Numbered from the stretch's first letter, positions 54,007 through 62,833 are shown. The stretch: 64,000 nucleotides of DNA from Leisingera daeponensis DSM 23529 (GCF_000473145.1 NZ_KI421500.1:2257725-2321724); one strand, 5' to 3'. Numbers and translations are program-made. Notes: generated by a model not told the origin, from the sequence alone.

Positions 54007-54040
54007 CCGGGGCGCCCGAACAGGCCGCCCCGGTTTTTTT
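54007..54040 (+). terminator. Intrinsic terminator after soeC
   Basis: CCGGGGCG (54007-54014) pairs with CGCCCCGG (54026-54033), followed by seven T residues at 54034-54040. It lies just after the soeC stop and would end the taurine/sulfite transcription unit. Confidence 0.92.
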
Positions 54041-54059
54041 CAGCATTTTCCTGACGGCA

Positions 54060-54086
54060 TGTCACAAACCGCCCGGCTGCCTCGTC
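54060..54086 (+). promoter_or_regulatory. ECF41-type promoter
   Basis: TGTCACA at 54060-54066 and CGTC at 54083-54086 are separated by 16 bp, matching the ECF41 consensus I remember (TGTCACA -35, CGTC -10). It lies 33-59 bp upstream of the carboxymuconolactone decarboxylase-family gene start, so transcription would begin shortly before it. The sigma factor encoded two genes away should use it, giving autoregulation. Confidence 0.8.
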
Positions 54087-54118
54087 CTGTTCCTGAAGCC
54101 ATCTGAAAGGAACAGAAA

Positions 54119-54580
54119 ATGACCCAACGCCTTGACCACTTCACTGCCGCGCCTGACCTGTTTCAGCCGATGCTGGAGCAGGAAAAGCTGTTCAAGGACA
54201 GCCCTCTGGAGCACAGCCTGGTGGAACTGGTGAAACTGCGCGCCTCGCAAATCAACGGCTGCGCCTTCTGCATCCACATGCACAGCCGCGACCTGCGTGC
54301 CCATGGCGAAAGCGAGGACCGGATGCAGCTGCTGAATGCCTGGCGCGAATCCTCACTTTATTCGGACCGCGAGCGGGCCGCCCTGGCCTGGACCGAAGCG
54401 CTGACCCGGGTGGAGGCCAGCGGCGCACCGGATGCGGCATACGAGGAGGTTGCGCAGCTGTTTTCCCCGCGCGAGCAGGTGCTGCTGACGCTGCTGATCA
54501 GTGCCATCAACGCCTGGAACCGGATTGCAATCGGTTTCCGCACCCCGCATCCTGCCGCGCAGGAGGCGAATGCCGCGTGA
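54119..54580 (+). CDS. Carboxymuconolactone decarboxylase-family protein (AhpD-like)
   Basis: This 153-residue protein has the AhpD-type core, LVKLRASQINGCAFCIHMHSRD (C-x2-C near residue 45 with a nearby His), giving peroxidase or disulfide-redox chemistry. AAAGGAA precedes ATG 54119. It overlaps the next gene, the sigma factor, by 4 nt. CMD-like proteins are the typical partners of ECF41 sigma factors, so it is probably the main target gene. Confidence 0.88.
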   Translation: MTQRLDHFTAAPDLFQPMLEQEKLFKDSPLEHSLVELVKLRASQINGCAFCIHMHSRDLRAHGESEDRMQLLNAWRESSLYSDRERAALAWTEALTRVEASGAPDAAYEEVAQLFSPREQVLLTLLISAINAWNRIAIGFRTPHPAAQEANAA

Positions 54581-55488
54581 CAGCTCAGCAGGAAAAGGAC
54601 GGAACCGATGCGTTCCTGACCGCGCGGCCGCGATTGTTTGCGGCCGCCTACCGGATGCTGGGCACGGTCAGCGACGCCGAGGATATCCTGCAGGACGCCT
54701 ATCTCCGCTGGCAGGCGGCACCGCAGGCACAGGTGCAAGACGCGACCGGGTATCTGATGCGGATCACCACAAGGCTGTGCCTGGACCAGCTGAAATCGGC
54801 CCGCGCCAGGCGGGAAACCTATCCCGGCGAATGGCTGCCCGAACCCTTGCTGACGGAAGACCCGGCTGAGCATCTGGACCATGACGTCTCCGTTGCGCTG
54901 CTGCTGGCGCTGGAGACCCTGTCGCCGCTGGAGCGCGCAGCCTTTTTGCTGCACGACATCTTCGACAGCTCGTATGACGATATCTCCGCCGCGCTGAACC
55001 GGTCTGCCGCAGCCTGCCGCCAGCTGGCCGCACGCGCCCGGCGCAAGGTGCAGCAGCTGCGCCCGCAGGCCCCTGCAGATCCCGATCAGGGGCGGGATCT
55101 GGCCGAGGCGTTTTTCCGCGCGTCCAGAACGGGTGACACCGCGGCTCTGACGCAGATGCTGGCGCAGGATGTGCAGCTGATCTCCGACGGCGGCGGCAAG
55201 GCAATCGCCACGCTGAACCCGATTTACGGGCTGGAGCGCGTGCTGCGGCTGTGCGAGGGGCTGGCCCGCAAGGCCGGGCGCGGACTGCCGGAGCACTGGC
55301 GGCTGTGCCGGCTGAACGGCCTGCCCGCCATTCTGAGCCGTGAACCGGACGGCATCCTTCAGGCCATCGCGCTGGAAGTCCGGAACGGGCGGATTGCCCG
55401 TATTTACGTGACCCGCAATCCGGACAAGATGCGGCATCTGGCGGAGCCGCTGATGCAGACAGAAGGGGCCGGCCCCTCTTGCCCCTGA
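54577..55488 (+). CDS. ECF41-family sigma factor
   Basis: This 303-residue sigma factor has region 2 (RLFAAAYRMLGTVSDAEDILQDAYLRW) and region 4 (SYDDISAALNRSAAACRQLAARARRK). Between them is WLPEPLL (residues about 88-94), and after region 4 a SnoaL-like C-terminal extension with DGGGK (about residue 204). Both motifs are ECF41 hallmarks. Such sigma factors lack a classic anti-sigma gene; the extension itself controls activity. It overlaps the CMD gene, and the promoter at 54060 should drive both. The inducing signal is unknown. Confidence 0.93.
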   Translation: MTAQQEKDGTDAFLTARPRLFAAAYRMLGTVSDAEDILQDAYLRWQAAPQAQVQDATGYLMRITTRLCLDQLKSARARRETYPGEWLPEPLLTEDPAEHLDHDVSVALLLALETLSPLERAAFLLHDIFDSSYDDISAALNRSAAACRQLAARARRKVQQLRPQAPADPDQGRDLAEAFFRASRTGDTAALTQMLAQDVQLISDGGGKAIATLNPIYGLERVLRLCEGLARKAGRGLPEHWRLCRLNGLPAILSREPDGILQAIALEVRNGRIARIYVTRNPDKMRHLAEPLMQTEGAGPSCP

Positions 55489-55543
55489 CGGGGCGATTCA
55501 CCCCGGGATATTTTCAGCCAACAGAACAGGGGATTCTGGAATG

Positions 55544-55576
55544 AAAACGGGCGGCGCTCCGCGAGGAGGCCGCCCG
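55544..55576 (-). terminator. Probable terminator after dapA
   Basis: CGGGCGGC (55548-55555) pairs with GCCGCCCG (55569-55576). Read on the minus strand the stem is followed by TTTT. It lies 24 bp after the dapA stop. The T-tract is short, so efficiency is uncertain. Confidence 0.6.
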
Positions 55577-55599
55577 GCATTTCCTGACTGAATCCGGGG

Positions 55600-56472
55600 T
55601 CAGAGCAGGCCCGCGTGGGCCATGGCAGCATCAATGGCCGCCTTGGTGCTGTCTTCCAGCGTGGTCAGCGGCGAGCGCACTTCTTCGCTGCACATACCCA
55701 GCTTGCTGAGACCGTATTTTGCGCCTGCCAGGCCCGGCTCGATGAAGATCGCTTCATGCAGCGGCATCAGCTTGTCCTGATACTCCAGCGCCTTGGCAAA
55801 ATCGCCCGCCAGGGTCGCCGCCTGGAACTCGGCGCAGAGCTTAGGTGCCACATTGGCGGTCACCGAGATGCAGCCGACGCCGCCGTGGGCGTTAAAGCCC
55901 AGCGCAGTGGCATCTTCGCCGGACAGCTGGATGAAGTCCGCGCCGCAGGACGCGCGCTGCTGGCTGACGCGGGCCAGATCGCCGGTGGCGTCCTTCACAC
56001 CCACGATGCGCGGCAGCTTGGCCAGCTCGCCCATGGTCGCAGGGGTCATGTCGACAACCGAGCGGCCGGGGATGTTGTAGATGATGATCGGGATGCCGGC
56101 GCAGTCATGCGCTGCTGTGAAATGCTGCACCATGCCGCGCTGGGTCGGCTTGTTGTAATAGGGAGTCACAACCAGGGCGGCATCGGCGCCGACCTTCTCG
56201 GCAAACTCCACGAACCGAATCATCTCGACGGTGTTGTTGGAACCAGCCCCTGCAATCACCGGCACCCGGCCCGCCGCGGCCTTGACCACCTCGGCAATGA
56301 CGGTTTCATGCTCTTCGTGGGTCAGGGTCGGGCTTTCGCCGGTGGTGCCGACCGGCACCAGGGCGTTGGAGCCTTCGGCAATCTGCCATTCCACCAAGCG
56401 TTTGAGCGCATCCAGATCCAGCTCGCCGTTTGAAAACGGGGTGACGAGTGCTGGCATAGAGCCTTTGAACAT
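55600..56472 (-). CDS. dapA: 4-hydroxy-tetrahydrodipicolinate synthase
   Basis: DapA condenses pyruvate and aspartate semialdehyde in the lysine and peptidoglycan pathway. The 290-residue aldolase-class protein has the [14 protein letters not shown] motif, the active Tyr in [13 protein letters not shown] and the Schiff-base Lys in [17 protein letters not shown] 56472 has AAGGGAG upstream; the frame extends further 5' but without coding features. It is divergent from the lytic transglycosylase gene, whose cell-wall role fits this neighbourhood. Confidence 0.95.
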   Translation of the reverse strand: MFKGSMPALVTPFSNGELDLDALKRLVEWQIAEGSNALVPVGTTGESPTLTHEEHETVIAEVVKAAAGRVPVIAGAGSNNTVEMIRFVEFAEKVGADAALVVTPYYNKPTQRGMVQHFTAAHDCAGIPIIIYNIPGRSVVDMTPATMGELAKLPRIVGVKDATGDLARVSQQRASCGADFIQLSGEDATALGFNAHGGVGCISVTANVAPKLCAEFQAATLAGDFAKALEYQDKLMPLHEAIFIEPGLAGAKYGLSKLGMCSEEVRSPLTTLEDSTKAAIDAAMAHAGLL

Positions 56473-56603
56473 GGGCACGCTCCCTTTTGCTGCAGGTGCA
56501 GGCGGCAATCCGCCGCCGTCAAGATACGGAATGCCAGTGATTTGAGTTGATACCGGCACGCCAATGAGTAACGTTCAAGCCTCTATCCCCGGACTGCTGG
56601 AAA

Positions 56604-58571
56604 ATGCAAGAGATGACACGCATCCTGGCCCTTATTCTGCTGATATCCGCAACCCTGCCTGGGGCGCCGGCGCAGGCGCGCGATCTGGGCACCGCGCTGG
56701 AGCTTATGCGGGCCGAAAAATGGGATCAGGCGGCGCGGGAGGCCGGGGCGCAGCAGAGCGCTGCCAGCGACATTATCGAATGGCACCGGCTGCGTGCCGG
56801 GCTGGGGTCGGCGGGCGATGTGATGGCGTTTCTGCAGCGGCGCCCGGATTGGCCGGGACTGGATTATCTGCGGCGCGAGAACGAGGATGTGATTGCCGCA
56901 ACCGGCCGCGAGACCATCCTGGTGTTCTACGCAAATGAGCGCCCCCAAACCGCCGAAGGCGCGTTGAGCCTGGGCAAGGCGCTGATTGACCGCGGACAGC
57001 GCGGCGATGGCGAGGCGGAGATCGTGCTGGCCTGGCGCACCATGGCAATGGGCAGCGCCATCCAGGATCTGTACCTGCGCGATTTCGCCAAGCTGCTGAA
57101 GCCGCATCACACTGCCAGGCTGGACCGGCTGTTGTGGGAGGATCACCTGGTCAGCGCCAAACGGATGCTGCCGCTGGTGCCCGAAGACGAGCGCAAGCTG
57201 GCTGAGGCGCGTATTGCCCTGCAGGAGCGCGCGCCCGGCGTGGACGCACGGATCGAGGCGGTTCCGGACCGGCTGAAGGGAGCAGCAGGCCTTGCCTACG
57301 ACCGCTTTGCCTGGCGTGACCGCAAGCGGCTGCAGGACGGCGCCATTGCGATGATGATGGACCGCAGCACCAGCGCCGAAAACCTGGGCGAACCCGGCAA
57401 ATGGCTGCAACGCCGCCGTGATCTGGCCCGGCAGCTGATGCGCGACGGCGATCATGAGCGCGCCTATCAGCTGGCCGCCTACCACTTCTCCACCCCCGCG
57501 GACGGCTATGGATACTCCGATTGCGAATGGCTGGCGGGTTATATCGCCCTGCAGAAGCTGCGCGACCCGGAACTCGCTGCCGTGCACTTCCAGCGTTTCA
57601 TGGACTCGGTGGCAACCCCGATCTCGATCGGCCGCGGCGGCTACTGGCTGGGCCGGGCCTACGCGGCGATGGGCGAAGCCGACAAGGCGCATGAGGCCTA
57701 TGCCAAGGGGGCGGAATACCAGACGTCTTTCTATGGGCTGCTGGCGGCTGAAAAACTGGGCCGCCCCTTTGACCCAGCATTGGTGAAACCCGCGGAGCTG
57801 CCGGACTGGCGGACGGCGGATTTCATGCAGTCCTCCGTTGCCGAGGCCGGCCTGATGCTGCTGAAAGCAGGTGATCTGGAACTGGCCGAGCGTTTCCTCA
57901 CCCACCTGGTCGAGAACCTGCCGCCGGTGCAGGCGCGCCAGCTGGGACAGATGGCGGTCGAGCTGAACCAGCCGCATCTGGCGGTGATGATCTCCAAGCG
58001 TGCCGCCCGCGGCGGGGTGGAGCTGGAGGGCGCCTATTATCCGCTGCATCCGGTTGCCAAGCGGCAGCTGCCGATGGCTGAGGAAATGACCCTTGCCATT
58101 GCCCGGCGCGAAAGCGAATTCGACCCGGCAGTGATCAGCCACGCCGGCGCACGCGGCCTGATGCAGGTGATGCCGGCCACCGCCAAACTGGTGGCGACCG
58201 AGCTGGGTATCCTGGCGGGGCACAACACCTCCCGCCTGACGGCGGAGTGGGACTACAACGCCAAGCTGGGAGCCAATTACCTGGCCGGGCTGGCGGGCAA
58301 GTTCCGCGGCAACGTGGTGATGATGGCAGCGGGTTATAATGCAGGGCCGCACCGTCCCGCGTCCTGGATGGAGCGCTATGGCGATCCGCGCGGCGGCGGC
58401 CCGGACATTGTCGACTGGATCGAGCACATCCCCTTCAACGAGACGCGCAATTACGTCATGCGGGTCACCGAAAGCCTGCCGGTCTACCGCGCCCGGCTGG
58501 GCAAGACAGCCCTGCCGGTCCCGTTCTCGCAGGAGCTGAGCGGCTCAACCCTTCATGCGTTCGCGCCATAG
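56604..58571 (+). CDS. Soluble lytic murein transglycosylase (Slt70-like)
   Basis: This 655-residue periplasmic enzyme cleaves peptidoglycan glycan strands. It has a signal peptide (to about residue 25, ending PAQA), a long alpha-helical superhelical domain, and a C-terminal goose-lysozyme-like SLT domain: the catalytic Glu is in ARRESEFDPAVISHAGARGLMQVMPATA (about residue 505). AGYNAGPHRPASW and IPFNETRNYVMRV complete the motif set. The start is ATG 56604 or 56613. Its 3' end overlaps the DMT gene by 27 nt. Confidence 0.92.
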   Translation: MQEMTRILALILLISATLPGAPAQARDLGTALELMRAEKWDQAAREAGAQQSAASDIIEWHRLRAGLGSAGDVMAFLQRRPDWPGLDYLRRENEDVIAATGRETILVFYANERPQTAEGALSLGKALIDRGQRGDGEAEIVLAWRTMAMGSAIQDLYLRDFAKLLKPHHTARLDRLLWEDHLVSAKRMLPLVPEDERKLAEARIALQERAPGVDARIEAVPDRLKGAAGLAYDRFAWRDRKRLQDGAIAMMMDRSTSAENLGEPGKWLQRRRDLARQLMRDGDHERAYQLAAYHFSTPADGYGYSDCEWLAGYIALQKLRDPELAAVHFQRFMDSVATPISIGRGGYWLGRAYAAMGEADKAHEAYAKGAEYQTSFYGLLAAEKLGRPFDPALVKPAELPDWRTADFMQSSVAEAGLMLLKAGDLELAERFLTHLVENLPPVQARQLGQMAVELNQPHLAVMISKRAARGGVELEGAYYPLHPVAKRQLPMAEEMTLAIARRESEFDPAVISHAGARGLMQVMPATAKLVATELGILAGHNTSRLTAEWDYNAKLGANYLAGLAGKFRGNVVMMAAGYNAGPHRPASWMERYGDPRGGGPDIVDWIEHIPFNETRNYVMRVTESLPVYRARLGKTALPVPFSQELSGSTLHAFAP

Positions 58572-59453
58572 GGTGAACAGCCCTGCGGCGATGATAACCC
58601 CCGCACCGATGGCAACATTGGTGCGGATCACCTCGCCAAACACCGCCATGCCCAGCATCGCCGCCCAAATCAGGTGGAAATAGGCAAAGGGTTGCACCGC
58701 GCTGGCCTCGGCCATCTCGTAGCATTTTATAAGCAGCCAGTGGCCCGTCACCCCGGAAACGCACAAAAGCGCCATCCAGAACCAGTCGCCCTGGCTCATC
58801 GGCTCCCAGAACCAGATGCCGATGGCGGTCATGAAGACCATGCCGGCAACCCCGGTCCAGAAGAAGCTGGTTGCGGTGCTGTCCTGGCGCGCGGCATAGC
58901 GCGTTACCAGACCGTAGACCGCAAACATCAGCGCCGAGATGAAGGGGATCACCGCCGCCGGATTGAACACGCCCATGCCCGGCTGCAGGATGATCAGCAC
59001 GCCAACGAGGCCGACACCGATCGCCGCCCAGCGCCGCCAGCCCACGCTTTCGCCCAGCACCGGGCCGCTGAGGGCCGCCACCAGCAGCGGGTAGCAGATG
59101 AACACCGCCTGGCTTTCGATGAGGCCCAGCACGGTGAAACCGTAAACCGCCACGCAGATTTCCCCGACCAGCAGCACACCGCGGAAGATCTGCAGCCACA
59201 GCTGATCGGTCCGGGCCGCGGCCCTGATCCCGCCCCGCGTCCTTGCCGCCAGAAACACCACAAAGGCGGCAAAAAACCAGTAGCGCACCATGACAACCAT
59301 ATAGGTGTTGTAGGTGCCCGCCAGATGGCGCGAAATACCGTCCTGCAGCGCAAAGACGACCGTGGCGCCGATCATCAGCAAGATGCCCAGCGGCACGTTG
59401 TTCTGCTGCACCCGGGGCTGGGGCAAGCTCTTGGCCTGTGGAACCGTGCTCAT
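58545..59453 (-). CDS. DMT-superfamily exporter (EamA)
   Basis: This 302-residue protein has ten helices in the EamA arrangement, with two repeats beginning GILLMIGATVVFALQDGISRHLAG and about LMFAVYGLVTRYAA. It overlaps mnmD by 4 nt, so the two are co-transcribed. Export of amino acids or metabolites is usual for the family; the substrate is unknown. Confidence 0.88.
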   Translation of the reverse strand: MSTVPQAKSLPQPRVQQNNVPLGILLMIGATVVFALQDGISRHLAGTYNTYMVVMVRYWFFAAFVVFLAARTRGGIRAAARTDQLWLQIFRGVLLVGEICVAVYGFTVLGLIESQAVFICYPLLVAALSGPVLGESVGWRRWAAIGVGLVGVLIILQPGMGVFNPAAVIPFISALMFAVYGLVTRYAARQDSTATSFFWTGVAGMVFMTAIGIWFWEPMSQGDWFWMALLCVSGVTGHWLLIKCYEMAEASAVQPFAYFHLIWAAMLGMAVFGEVIRTNVAIGAGVIIAAGLFTLWRERMKG

Positions 59454-60118
59454 GGCAGTACCGCCCTTGTCATATGCCGCTTGCGCCCGTAGCCGGGGAT
59501 GCGGGTCACTTCAAATCCTGCCGCCTCAAGCCCGCGGCGCACGAAGCCCGCCGCGGTGTAGGTCGCAGCCGTCCCGCCCGGCGCGGTGTGTGCGGCAACC
59601 TGCGCCATCAGGGCCTCCTCCCAAAGCTCGGGGTTCTTGGCCGGCGAGAACCCGTCCAGAAACCAGGCATCCGCCTGCCCTGTCCACTCCGGCAGCGACA
59701 TCCGCGCGTCGCCGGCAATGACCTCCAGTTGCAGGCTCCCCAGATCGCACCTGCCCGTACCGCTCCATTCCGCCAGAAACCGCTCCCCCCAGGGGGCAAT
59801 AGCCGGAAAGGCTTCCAGCGCCTTGGCCATGTCAGCGGGCACCATCGGAAAGGCCTCGAAACTGGTGAAGCGCAGCGGTCCATCCTGCCCTGCCGTCTCC
59901 CAGGCGCGCCAGGCCGCCAGCATATTGAGTCCGGTGCCAAAGCCCAGCTCGGCAATCCGGAACCCCGGCGCAAACCGCCCGGGCAGATCGTTGCCCGCCA
60001 GGAACACATGCTCTGTCTCCGCCAGCCCGTCCTGGATCGAGAAATAGGGATCATCGAACTGATCCGACACCGGAACGGTACCATCGCGCCAGCTGAGGCG
60101 GGCCTGCTGGTCTGCCAT
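59450..60118 (-). CDS. mnmD: tRNA mnm5(s2)U34 methyltransferase
   Basis: MnmD methylates the aminomethyl group at tRNA wobble uridine 34. The 222-residue protein has the SAM site FRIAELGFGTGLNMLAAWRAW (about residues 49-69), SDQFDDPYFSIQDGLAETEHVFL and the C-terminal DAWFLDGFSPAKNPELW, the MnmC N-domain signature. Start ATG 60118 gives a single-domain protein. It is divergent from an FAD oxidoreductase gene that resembles the other MnmC domain, and co-transcribed with the DMT gene. Confidence 0.9.
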   Translation of the reverse strand: MADQQARLSWRDGTVPVSDQFDDPYFSIQDGLAETEHVFLAGNDLPGRFAPGFRIAELGFGTGLNMLAAWRAWETAGQDGPLRFTSFEAFPMVPADMAKALEAFPAIAPWGERFLAEWSGTGRCDLGSLQLEVIAGDARMSLPEWTGQADAWFLDGFSPAKNPELWEEALMAQVAAHTAPGGTAATYTAAGFVRRGLEAAGFEVTRIPGYGRKRHMTRAVLP

Positions 60119-60176
60119 GCTATAATCCCCTAAGTGAGTGCCTGGAACGGCGCGACACTGGCGAAAGGAATACCAA

Positions 60177-61217
60177 ATGGCAATGGCAGATGTAACGGTG
60201 CGCGGGGCGGGCATCTTCGGCCTGTCGGTCGCCTGGGTCTGCGCCCGCCGCGGTGCGCGCGTGCAGGTGGCGGATCCCTATGGCGCAGGCGCAGGCTCCA
60301 GCGGAGGCCTTGTTGGCGCCCTTGCCCCGCATGTGCCGGAGAACTGGAATGCCAAGAAGCAGTTCCAGCTTGAAAGCCTGCTGATGGCAGAAACCTTCTG
60401 GGCTGAGGTCGAGGCCACCGGCGGTGTCTCCCCCGGTTACGGCCGGACCGGGCGCCTGCAGCCGATCAACGACGAACGCACGCTGGAACTTGCCCGCCAG
60501 CGCGAACTCTCCGCCCGCAAGCTGTGGAAGGACGAGGCCGAATGGCGTGTCTGCAAGGCGGACAGTCTTGGCCCCTGGGTGCCGCCCAGCGCCACCGGAT
60601 ATGTCATCCACGACACCCTCAGCGCCCGCATGCACCCGCGCCGCGCCTGCGCCGCGCTGGTCTCTGCCCTGGCGGTGATGGGCGTGGAGATCCAGGCCGT
60701 GGCCCAGGATCAAGGCAAGGTAGTCCACGCAAAGGGCTACGCAGGCCTTCTGGAGCTGAACGAGGCCTTCGGCAAGACCGTCGGCGGCGGCGTCAAAGGC
60801 CAGGCCGCGCTGCTGAGGTTCCACGAAGGCGAGGTGCCGCAGCTTTATGCCGACGGCCTGCACATTATCCCGCATGCCGACGGCACCCTGGCGATCGGCT
60901 CCACCTCGGAGCGGGAGTTCGAGGACGGCAAGGCCACAGATGCCCAGCTCGATGACGTGATCGAGCGCGCCCGCGCCGCAGTGCCGGTGCTGCACGGCGC
61001 CGAAGTCATTGAACGCTGGGCCGGCGTGCGCCCCCGCGCCAAGTCCCGCGCCCCGATGCTGGGCGCCTGGCCCGGCCGCGACGGCCACTATATTGCCAAC
61101 GGCGGCTTCAAGATCGGCTTCGGCATGGCCCCTAAGGCGGCCCATGTGATGGCGGATCTGCTGCTGGACCGCAAGGACTGCATCCCCGCGGGCTTCCGGG
61201 TCGAAGACAACCTCTGA
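60177..61217 (+). CDS. FAD-dependent oxidoreductase, MnmC2-like
   Basis: This 346-residue DadA-fold flavoprotein has an N-terminal FAD motif (VTVRGAGIFGLSVAWVCARRGARV) and GSSGGLVGALAPHVPENWNAKKQFQ, which resembles the C-terminal half of MnmC. MnmC2 would remove the carboxymethyl group from cmnm5U34 to give the amine that MnmD methylates. AAGGA lies 7 nt before ATG 60177. It shares a 58-bp divergent region with mnmD. A general amino-acid oxidase remains possible. Confidence 0.8.
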   Translation: MAMADVTVRGAGIFGLSVAWVCARRGARVQVADPYGAGAGSSGGLVGALAPHVPENWNAKKQFQLESLLMAETFWAEVEATGGVSPGYGRTGRLQPINDERTLELARQRELSARKLWKDEAEWRVCKADSLGPWVPPSATGYVIHDTLSARMHPRRACAALVSALAVMGVEIQAVAQDQGKVVHAKGYAGLLELNEAFGKTVGGGVKGQAALLRFHEGEVPQLYADGLHIIPHADGTLAIGSTSEREFEDGKATDAQLDDVIERARAAVPVLHGAEVIERWAGVRPRAKSRAPMLGAWPGRDGHYIANGGFKIGFGMAPKAAHVMADLLLDRKDCIPAGFRVEDNL

Positions 61218-61224
61218 CACCGGG

Positions 61225-61306
61225 CCCCCTGCGCCGCGCAGCGGCGCCCGGCCCAAGCCCCTAATCTGCCCGCCAGGGCAGCTTGGGGCGCGGGAGCGCG
61301 CCGCCC
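61225..61306 (+). repeat. Dispersed two-box hairpin element, copy 5
   Basis: Box 1 (GGCGCCCGGCCCAAG) is at 61243-61257 and box 2 (GCGCGGGAG) at 61288-61296, 30 nt apart; this is the most divergent copy. Hairpin 1 is GCGCCGC (61231-61237) / GCGGCGC (61241-61247). Hairpin 2 is a nested stem with CTGCCC-gcca-GGGCAG inside GCCCC / GGGGC. It lies between two convergent 3' ends. Confidence 0.65.
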
Positions 61307-61314
61307 CACCGGCC

Positions 61315-61857
61315 TCAGCGGGTCAGTTCCGAACGCAGCTTCTGCATCAGCTTGGTCAGCGTGGCCTCATACTGCTCGCTTGTCAGCCGTCCGTTTTCGT
61401 CGAATTCCTTGCTCGATCCGGCCAAATGCACTTCCGGACCGGTGATCAGCCGCGGCTGGAAAGGCACCAGGAAGCCGCGCAGGATCATCTGCGCGCGCTC
61501 GCCACCGGCGCGGCCCGCCGCCGCCGACATGACCGCCACCGGCTTATCCGCCCAGGGGTTGCCTTCGGTGCGGCTCACCCAGTCCAGCGCATTCTTCAGC
61601 ACGCCGGACGGCCCCTTGTTGTATTCCGGGGTGGAGATCACCACTGCATCCGCCGCCGCGATCTGATCCGCCAGTGTCTGAACCGCCGGCGGGATGCCGT
61701 CTGCCGCCTCGTCGTCGCCATCATAAAGCGGCAGGTTCAGGTCCGCCTCTACCACCGAGGCGGGCCCGAACACCCGGACTGCCTCTGCCAGCAGCTTGCG
61801 GTTTGTCGCCTCGCGGCGCAGCGATCCGGAAATGGTGAGCAGTACAGGGTCAGCCAT
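61315..61857 (-). CDS. NADPH-dependent FMN reductase
   Basis: This 180-residue flavodoxin-like protein has the FMN-binding N-terminal LLTISGSLRREATNRKLLAEA, the NAD(P)H/FMN motif STPEYNKGPSGVLKNALDW and a typical KPVAVMSAAAGRAGGERA segment. It resembles ChrR/YieF-type quinone reductases that limit oxidative stress. It is a single gene with a repeat copy following its stop. Confidence 0.9.
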   Translation of the reverse strand: MADPVLLTISGSLRREATNRKLLAEAVRVFGPASVVEADLNLPLYDGDDEAADGIPPAVQTLADQIAAADAVVISTPEYNKGPSGVLKNALDWVSRTEGNPWADKPVAVMSAAAGRAGGERAQMILRGFLVPFQPRLITGPEVHLAGSSKEFDENGRLTSEQYEATLTKLMQKLRSELTR

Positions 61858-61980
61858 GGGGAAATCCTTCTGTTCGCGTCTGTGTATCGTTCATCATGTA
61901 TGCGGCGGCCCGCAGCATGAAACAGCAAATGCCGCGCAGGCACTGTGCAGCGTTACGTGAACCGGCGCGGCCGCAGACAC

Positions 61981-62014
61981 AAAAAACAGCCCGCCCCGCT
62001 GGGGGACGGGCTGT
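61981..62014 (-). terminator. Intrinsic terminator after OmpA-family gene
   Basis: ACAGCCCG (61986-61993) pairs with CGGGCTGT (62007-62014), and on the minus strand the stem is followed by six T residues (61981-61986 complement). It lies 24 bp after the stop of the OmpA-family gene. Confidence 0.92.
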
Positions 62015-62037
62015 GCATTTTACCGCCGGCAGCTGGA

Positions 62038-62697
62038 TCAGGCCGCCTGCGGGATGACCACAACTTCGACGCGCCGGTTGCGGGCCTTGCCCTCCGGGGT
62101 CAGGTTGGAGGCCACCGGCTGCGACTCGCCGCGGCCGATGATCCGCATCCGGTGATAGGGCACGCCGCCGGCCTGAATGTGGCTGGCCACCGCATTGGCG
62201 CGGCGCTCTGAGAGGCCTTGGTTGTAACCGGCATCACCATCGCTGTCGGTGTGGCCGATCACCTGAATGGCGCTGTTGGGGTAGCGCACCAGGCTGTCGG
62301 CCACCCGGCGCAGGTCGGCCTGAACCGCCGGCGCAACCGCGGCGCTGTCGGTGGCAAAGGTCAGATCGTTCGGGAAGGACAGGATCAGGCGGTCGCCGGT
62401 GTTGACGATGGTGATCGAGTCATTGGCCAGGGTCTGGCGCAGCTCGCGCTCCTGCGCGTCAAGCTGGTTGCCGATCACGCTGCCGGCAGCTGCACCGACC
62501 AGCGCCCCGGTTGCAGCGCCAAGGCCGCGGTCGGAGTCATTGGCGATCGCACCGACGCCCGCGCCGATGATGCCGCCCAGGACTGCGCCCTTCTGGGTGT
62601 TGCTGCCCGGCGTGCCGACGGTTGCGGGATCGGTACAGGCGCTCAGGCCCAGTGCTGCGGCGACAATACCAGCCGTGGTGAGTTTCATCTGCATCAT
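62038..62697 (-). CDS. OmpA-family lipoprotein with glycine-zipper domain
   Basis: This 219-residue envelope protein has a lipoprotein signal peptide with lipobox LSAC near residue 20. A glycine-zipper region (GAVLGGIIGAGVGAIAND, then GAATGALVGAAAGSVIG) follows and an OmpA peptidoglycan-binding domain at the C-terminus (VIGHTDSDGDAGYNQGLSERRANAVA and RNRRVEVVV). It resembles E. coli YiaD. ATG 62697 has AGAAGG upstream; the next ATG codons are close by, so the exact first residue is uncertain. It may link the outer membrane to peptidoglycan. Confidence 0.9.
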   Translation of the reverse strand: MMQMKLTTAGIVAAALGLSACTDPATVGTPGSNTQKGAVLGGIIGAGVGAIANDSDRGLGAATGALVGAAAGSVIGNQLDAQERELRQTLANDSITIVNTGDRLILSFPNDLTFATDSAAVAPAVQADLRRVADSLVRYPNSAIQVIGHTDSDGDAGYNQGLSERRANAVASHIQAGGVPYHRMRIIGRGESQPVASNLTPEGKARNRRVEVVVIPQAA

Positions 62698-62833
62698 CAA
62701 ATTGCCTTCTGCTTTCTAAGATCCGGGGATGCCCGGAGGTCCGCTCGAATATCATGCCGGCACCGCGGCTACTCAAGAGACGGTCTTGCAGTTTCGGCGA
62801 AATACCGCGCAAAATCCGCGTAAACACCGAATT

